Shown one piece after another: positions 59,400 through 64,000 of a DNA stretch of 64,000 nucleotides. Source of the DNA: Armigeres subalbatus (Eukaryota > Arthropoda > Insecta > Diptera > Culicidae); NCBI RefSeq assembly GCF_024139115.2, contig NC_085141.1:369977925-370041924 (forward strand), in the 5' to 3' direction. The notes beneath the pieces were generated by a model, which saw nothing but the letters and a program-made list of their open reading frames with translations, was not told the origin of the DNA and did no database searches. The first letter of the stretch is position 1. The number at the start of each line of letters is the position of its first letter. Position numbers and translations under genes: made by a program.

Positions 59400-59735
59400 A
59401 TTATATTTATTAGGTACAAGACAAAGATTGTTGCTGTTCGGAACATCTTTTGCTGGCGAGGATAATACTAAGGACACACCTGTGGTACTTGTACCATGGT
59501 ACAAGAGAACAAGAAAATTATTCCAAGACAATAATTGGTATGGTACTCATTTCAAGATTCTTGTACCATGGTACTTGTACCACCAGTGTGTCATTAGTAT
59601 AAGGTGCTAAATGCCAATGGAGGAAAAATTCATACGATTTGACAGTTCTGTACCCAACATGTTTCTGACAGTTGAACTAAGGGAACCGAAGTGACAATCT
59701 TTATTTTGTAACTAAAATATCTTTTGTCATATAAC
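59400..59735. mobile_element. MITE family C, copy carrying a nested insertion
   Basis: GACAAAGATTGTTGCTGTTC and GACAATCTTTATTTTGTAAC with ACTAAAATATCTTTT correspond to the two ends of family C. A separate foldback at 59465-59600 splits the interior. Confidence 0.7.
59465..59600. mobile_element. Small foldback nested in family C
   Basis: TACTAAGGACACACC and GGTACTTGTACCATGGTACA at the left mirror TGTACCATGGTACTTGTACC and GTGTGTCATTAGTAT at the right. CTTGTACCATGGTACAAG is itself palindromic. Confidence 0.7.
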
Positions 59736-60244
59736 ACACAGTCCATAAGAAAATCGTATCAAGTTTATAAGTACATACACAGCAAATAATTTTGAAAATT
59801 AAACGACGTGTAATATTAACAGCTTTTCCAATCAAACGAATTAACATTTGATATTCAATTGAATTTGACTGAACTTTACAAGCAGGCACACTTTAAATTT
59901 ATTTCAATTTAAAAGAATAGTGAGATCGATTGAATGTTACGTTTATTTGCATGCTCCAAATATGTGCATGAAAATACATTTAAAATCACAACATATTTTT
60001 ATCCAAGATGAATACACCACTAGGTGTTCCAATCTGCCAAATTCACGATTCAGCCATCTTGGATTTTAGTATGGGAGAGCCAGCCGGTTTGTTTTCGTTT
60101 TGCACTAAAAATGAATTTTTCACCCCCGCCGTCTTCTCTCCCACAAACTTGGCAGGTTGGAGCACCTACTACTGTATTCATCTTGTTTTTATCTGTGTAT
60201 CTCTTGTAGCAATAAATCATGAGCTATTCGTATGGATATCACAA
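59736..60244. other. Intergenic, nothing assigned
   Basis: An 86-codon frame at 60008-60268 has no recognised family. TAATATTAACAG and similar AT-rich DNA otherwise. Confidence 0.35.
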
Positions 60245-60490
60245 GCAAGCATGTTATCGATCGTTTAGTAATTTTCGTTCGATCATTTAGTAGTTTATCA
60301 ATAACTCATTCCAGAAGCTGAATTTTAAAATGTGATGTATGGTGGACTTCCAGTGCGAAGCTTTATCTACAACTTTGCCGAATGGTTTGCTGTTGGAATT
60401 CAACTTATAACGGAGTTATAGCGCTAGTTGCAGTAGATTCAACTAAATGATTGGAATTTTGTTATCATTTAATCTAAGTTACTGAAACTA

Positions 60491-60640
60491 TCACCCCTAT
60501 TCTTGTTTACGGACGAATGAAACTTTCGAACGAATGCGATTCGTTCGAACCGTTTCCCTATTTGCTTTTGCTGGCGTAAACGAGAATGCGCATCAACTTT
60601 CGTTCGAATGCGCGTTCGTACGAAAACAAGAATATGGGTG
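60491..60640. mobile_element. Small MITE in the foldback loop
   Basis: CACCCCTATTCTTGTTTACG at the left mirrors CGAAAACAAGAATATGGGTG at the right. The interior is rich in TTCGAACGAA/ATTCGTTCG motifs. Confidence 0.75.
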
Positions 60641-60644
60641 TATA

Positions 60645-60833
60645 GAAAAGATATTTTAGTTACTAGATAAATATTGTCGCTTCGGTTCCCTTTGTTCTGC
60701 TGTCCGAAACATGTATGGTATACCTGTCAAATCGTATGGATTTTCCTTCTTTGACATTTAGCTCCCCTATCCTCGCCAGCAAAAGATGTTCCGGACAGCG
60801 ACAATCTTTATCTAGTAACTAAAATATCTTTTG
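60645..60833. mobile_element. MITE family C, copy in the foldback loop
   Basis: GAAAAGATATTTTAGTTACT and AGTAACTAAAATATCTTTTG termini with the family C interior (GTTCCCTTTGTTCTGCTGTC, CCTATCCTCGCCAGC). Confidence 0.85.
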
Positions 60834-61013
60834 TGTATAGCTATAACTCCGTTACTAGTGGAATTCAAACAACGAACCATTTAGCAGAGTTGTAGAAAAA
60901 TCTTCGCACTAGAAGTCCACCATGCAACACATTTTGAAATTCAGCTTCTGGAATGGGCTATTGACAAACTACTAAATGATCGAACGCAAATTACTAAATG
61001 ATCGATAACATCC

Positions 61014-61730
61014 TTGATCACAAGTTTCTTGGCTGCTTATTATATGGGAGAATACAAGAAATCAATATTACTTGAATATTCCACATTCAGGTTATTGTCA
61101 ATATTCTACTGTCGTGTAAAAGCCACTGAAGAAAGCTTCTCTCACTTTTTCCGCGTGCTTTGCTTTTCGCACCGCAGCAGCTTCGTCAGTGAATGACGAC
61201 GGTACTCATCGCTTTTTCTTTATTTTTCTACCCGCGTCCCGACCGCGCGCTCGCGCGAAGGCAAAGCAGGCGCTTTTTGTGCACACAGCACACACTGTCA
61301 TGGGGTGTCCGGGTGTCGTAATTTTTCTGATCTATCTTTTTCGTTAGTCGCTGGCGTCGTCATCACAATCCATCGCTAACGGTGCCGGTTGGACGATGGG
61401 CCACACGGTACGCCGGTCGCCGTCTTTTCTTTAGCTTTGCGCAGTGGCGATATCGTAACCAATGAGGTACAACCGAGGTGCGATTATTGCTAGTTGAAAA
61501 CTAATACCAATACCCCGCCATGAGGACGTGAAATACCGTCCGCTACGGCAATTTTTGCAAGCTTCGAAAGAGGCGCCTAATCGAATAAAAAATAACCAAA
61601 GATCAATCTTACTCTCCCATGCCCATCTCCCTCCGTACTAAGCAGTCGTATTATCATGTTCATGTAGTATAGAAGTAAATTATATGAAGATATCATTAAG
61701 CCAATACAAATATTAAAAATAAATTATATT
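61014..61730. other. Intergenic, partly GC-rich
   Basis: CpG-rich sequence at 61220-61440 (CGACCGCGCGCTCGCGCGAA) stands out from its surroundings and might be promoter-like, but no exon is recognised beside it. Confidence 0.35.
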
Positions 61731-62052
61731 TAGAGATGTCGTAAAATCCCGATTAATCGATTAGTTACTAATCGATTACTCTTGATTCTTGTCGATTATT
61801 GAATCGATTAATCATTGTACAGTAATCGATTCAAAATTAATCGATTATCACAACGATGAATCGATTAATCGAAATAATCAATTAATTTTCGACATCCTTA
61901 TGATGTCGTAAAATTCTGATCAATCGATTACTCACGATTCCTCTCGATTATTGAATCGATTAATCGTTGGGTAATAATCGATTCAAAATTAATCGATTAT
62001 CACAACAATGAATCGATTATCCGAAGTAATCGATTAATTTGCGACATCTCTA
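61731..62052. mobile_element. Dimeric MITE packed with AATCGATT
   Basis: TAGAGATGTCG at 61731 mirrors CGACATCTCTA ending at 62052. ATTATATT (61723-61730) and ATTATATC (62053-62060) form an 8-bp target duplication with one mismatch, so it is hAT-like. Internally, CGACATCC/GATGTCG near 61890-61915 shows that two units are joined head to tail. AATCGATT occurs twelve times. Confidence 0.8.
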
Positions 62053-62060
62053 ATTATATC

Positions 62061-62720
62061 TCCCCCTTCGGTTTTTGTTTGCCCAAAAATAATAGTTTGA
62101 GAAGGCAAAAATAAAATTCCCGGACAATTTTTAGGAGACTAGTGAGAACATAATTTCAGTTAAATACTTGCTACGGCCTTATTGATCCTCGTAAAAATTA
62201 CTATTGTAAAATTTCGATCAAAACGTATCCAAAATTACTTAATGGCGCCAAAACGCGAAGTGTGCATTTGATGGAAACTTAACTTAGTTTCGTGAAGACG
62301 AGTAGCGTGCTTTTAAATTTATTATTTACCTATCGGAGCTGAAAACATGACTCGTCGACGTCGATTAATGACTAATGCAGGGCTGTTACAACAGTTGCGG
62401 ATTTTGCGTCGCGGATTTGCTCATCCAGTTGCGAAAATCTAGTTCCGCGAGAATCGCGGATTTATAATTACGTTTACAGAATCAATTTAAAATTTTATTG
62501 TTTGAAACTTCATGGGAAACATTGCTCTTGTGATAGATGGGTGGTCGTTAGGAGCTGTGCAAATCAATCCCTCATCCGTGATTGCATACCGTCTTTGATA
62601 TATGAACTTCCTTGTGAACATTGTCGGGGCCAGAGTTCTAGTAATGGTGGGGCACTCGGATTTTTTGGTTTGGTTGGTTCATTTATAGTGAATCGACTGC
62701 TTTGAGCGTGCTTACAGCGG
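62061..62720. other. Intergenic, nothing assigned
   Basis: A 67-codon frame at 62502-62705 is unrecognised. No repeat boundary was found. Confidence 0.35.
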
Positions 62721-62728
62721 CACACTAG

Positions 62729-62924
62729 TATAGATAGTGGAATATATAGATGAGCGAAGATAAATCCTCTGTCTCCAAACGAACTGTCAAACGTGTCTCC
62801 AAACGAGCATGACGTCACGAGTTCAATGGAAACGTTAAGGGCTGTGACGTCATATGCGCGTGTGCACGAGCAAAAAAATCGACTCAGCCATGCTTTCGCT
62901 CATCTATAGATTCTACTATCTATA
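62729..62924. mobile_element. hAT-type MITE carrying two CRE palindromes
   Basis: A perfect 8-bp duplication CACACTAG flanks it (62721-62728, 62925-62932). The ends TATAGATAGTGGAATATATA and TATAGATTCTACTATCTATA mirror each other, continuing into GATGAGCGAA. TGACGTCA occurs at 62810-62817 and 62845-62852. 196 bp, non-coding. Confidence 0.9.
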
Positions 62925-62939
62925 CACACTAGGAGTTAA

Positions 62940-63134
62940 CTTTCTGAAATCAGTATGGCGAAAGGCATCTAAGGTTCGATTTCTCAAAATTAAGCACTCT
63001 AATCGAAAAAATATTTGGTAGGCGTAGTAGCGGATACCATCCCTCCTAACCGGTACCAAATAGTTTTTCATGAAAAGTTCCTAATTTTGAGAAAACCAGC
63101 GTTAGATGTCTTTCACCATACAAATTTCTGGCGG
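62940..63134. mobile_element. Inverted-repeat MITE, possibly TTAA-flanked
   Basis: CTTTCTGAAATCAGTATGGC with GAAAGGCATCTAA mirrors TTAGATGTCTTTCACCATAC with AAATTTCTGGCGG. TTAA occurs at 62936-62939 and 63135-63138, which would suit a piggyBac-type MITE. Boundaries are approximate. Confidence 0.65.
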
Positions 63135-63138
63135 TTAA

Positions 63139-63579
63139 CTCTTGCTGGCTACTTTGTGCATATACTATAGCGCCTGGATGAGGCTGCGGCGGGTAGAAAA
63201 TCAGCCACTGCCAATAATTCATTTGACTATAAATGGAGGGGTTAATCAGTCACGCGATAAATCAATTTAATACAAATGTCGGGAAGTTTCGAAATTATGA
63301 TTACTTTTTATCGTCTACAAATTTAGTAATTTATTGAAAAGGTCTCTATAGAATGCTTAAGAATGCTTTTCCAAAAACTTTCAATTCTTGGAATCCTGAA
63401 GAAAATGCATGATAATAAACTGTTATCGGGATATTTGGGGGGATTTCTAGAAGGCAATTCCAGAGTCAAAACCGGGTTTTACTGTGGTCCCGAATTCTTC
63501 GTATATTCCTAAAAATTTCTTTTGAATTCACTTCTGGTTCTGGCCTTTTACAGTAAATATCTTAAATAAACCTTTAGGA
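63139..63579. other. Intergenic, nothing assigned
   Basis: No gene or repeat seen. Satellite-like GGAATTC words begin near the right edge. Confidence 0.4.
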
Positions 63580-64000
63580 AATGCCTCCAAGATTGAAAAA
63601 AAAATTAAGAATTGTTCCAGAAATTCCTTCAGGAACTCATTCGAAAATTATTTCAGGAATTCCTTCGGAATACAATCGGAATTTCTTCTTCTTCGGAATT
63701 TTCTCCAGTAATTCCCCCGGAATTTCATTCAAGAAATCTTTCCACAATTCTAATTTTCGAATATCTATCGAAATTTCCAAAGGAACTCCTTAAGAAATTT
63801 CCAACCTTCGCAAATTTCTCTAAGCATTTCTTTGTATATTCCTCCAAGAGTTCTTTCAGAAATTCCTCTAGGGATTGCTCCGAAAAATCCTTCGGAAATT
63901 ACTTCAAAGATAAATCCAGAAATTTCTTTGAAAATTCCTAGGAGTTTTTGTTTTAAGCTTAAGCGAAAATTTGATCGGAAATTCCTTTGCGAATTCTTTT
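63580..64000 (-). repeat. Edge of a third degenerate 24-bp-type satellite array
   Basis: CAGAAATTCCTTCAGGAACT, CAGGAATTCCTTCGGAAT and similar words recur about every 24 bp, in the orientation of 49700-51750. The array is cut by the window end. Open frames across it are repeat artefacts. Confidence 0.75.

Larger units (their letters stand above)
60245..61013. mobile_element. Foldback element with two MITEs in its loop
   Basis: The left arm, with TTCGTTCGATCATTTAGTAG and CAGAAGCTGAATTT, is mirrored by the right arm near 60840-61013. The arms match the core of the palindrome at 8441-9415, where the uninterrupted centre reads AACTATAGCTATAACTCC. Here two elements (60491-60640, 60645-60833) sit at that centre. 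Confidence 0.8.

Overview
The window looks like chromosomal DNA from a culicine mosquito, most likely Aedes-type. The evidence is two spliced insect genes with AT-rich introns, set in a dense field of nested transposons: Copia, R1, Jockey-like and other LINE fragments, tRNA-derived SINEs, and many short inverted-repeat elements. No tRNA, rRNA, CRISPR or bacterial-style operon was seen. The species assignment is inference.

Layout. 1-3.9 kb: a spliced gene for a ZAD protein with three FLYWCH zinc fingers. Its first intron holds a hairpin and a MITE with a second MITE nested in it. 4.0-9.6 kb: a hAT-like remnant split by a decayed Copia element on the minus strand, ending in a 975-bp palindrome that contains the Copia LTR end and primer-binding site. 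9.8-12.6 kb: three non-LTR retrotransposon fragments. 12.8-23.5 kb: gene-poor DNA with MITEs, a SINE, CCCCAGAAT-type repeats and one copy of a 1.9-kb TA-flanked element. 24-30.7 kb: a 23-bp hairpin satellite, first a degenerate head-to-head inverted pair, then a 3.2-kb array. 32.6-38.8 kb: a four-exon gene for a 1789-residue LisH protein, best read as the Mxc/NPAT histone locus body scaffold. 40.5-46.5 kb: a TIR element, then an R1 LINE whose halves lie in opposite orientation across long inverted arms, with a SINE inserted in another LINE. 47.0-48.1 kb: a hAT-like element with a perfect 8-bp target duplication. 48.3-54.8 kb: a composite bounded by inverted repeats that encloses a small spliced reading frame and a 24-bp satellite, itself head-to-head inverted. 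55.3-57.7 kb: the second 1.9-kb element next to another small spliced frame. 59-63.2 kb: nested foldback elements and MITEs, one with two CRE palindromes. 63.6-64 kb: the edge of a third array related to the 24-bp satellite.

Only two genes are supported as real host genes: ZAD-FLYWCH (147-3128) and mxc-like (32607-38806). Both are likely nuclear chromatin or transcription proteins, but nothing shows that they work together. The very long open frames over the satellites come from stop-free short-period repeats and are not called as genes.
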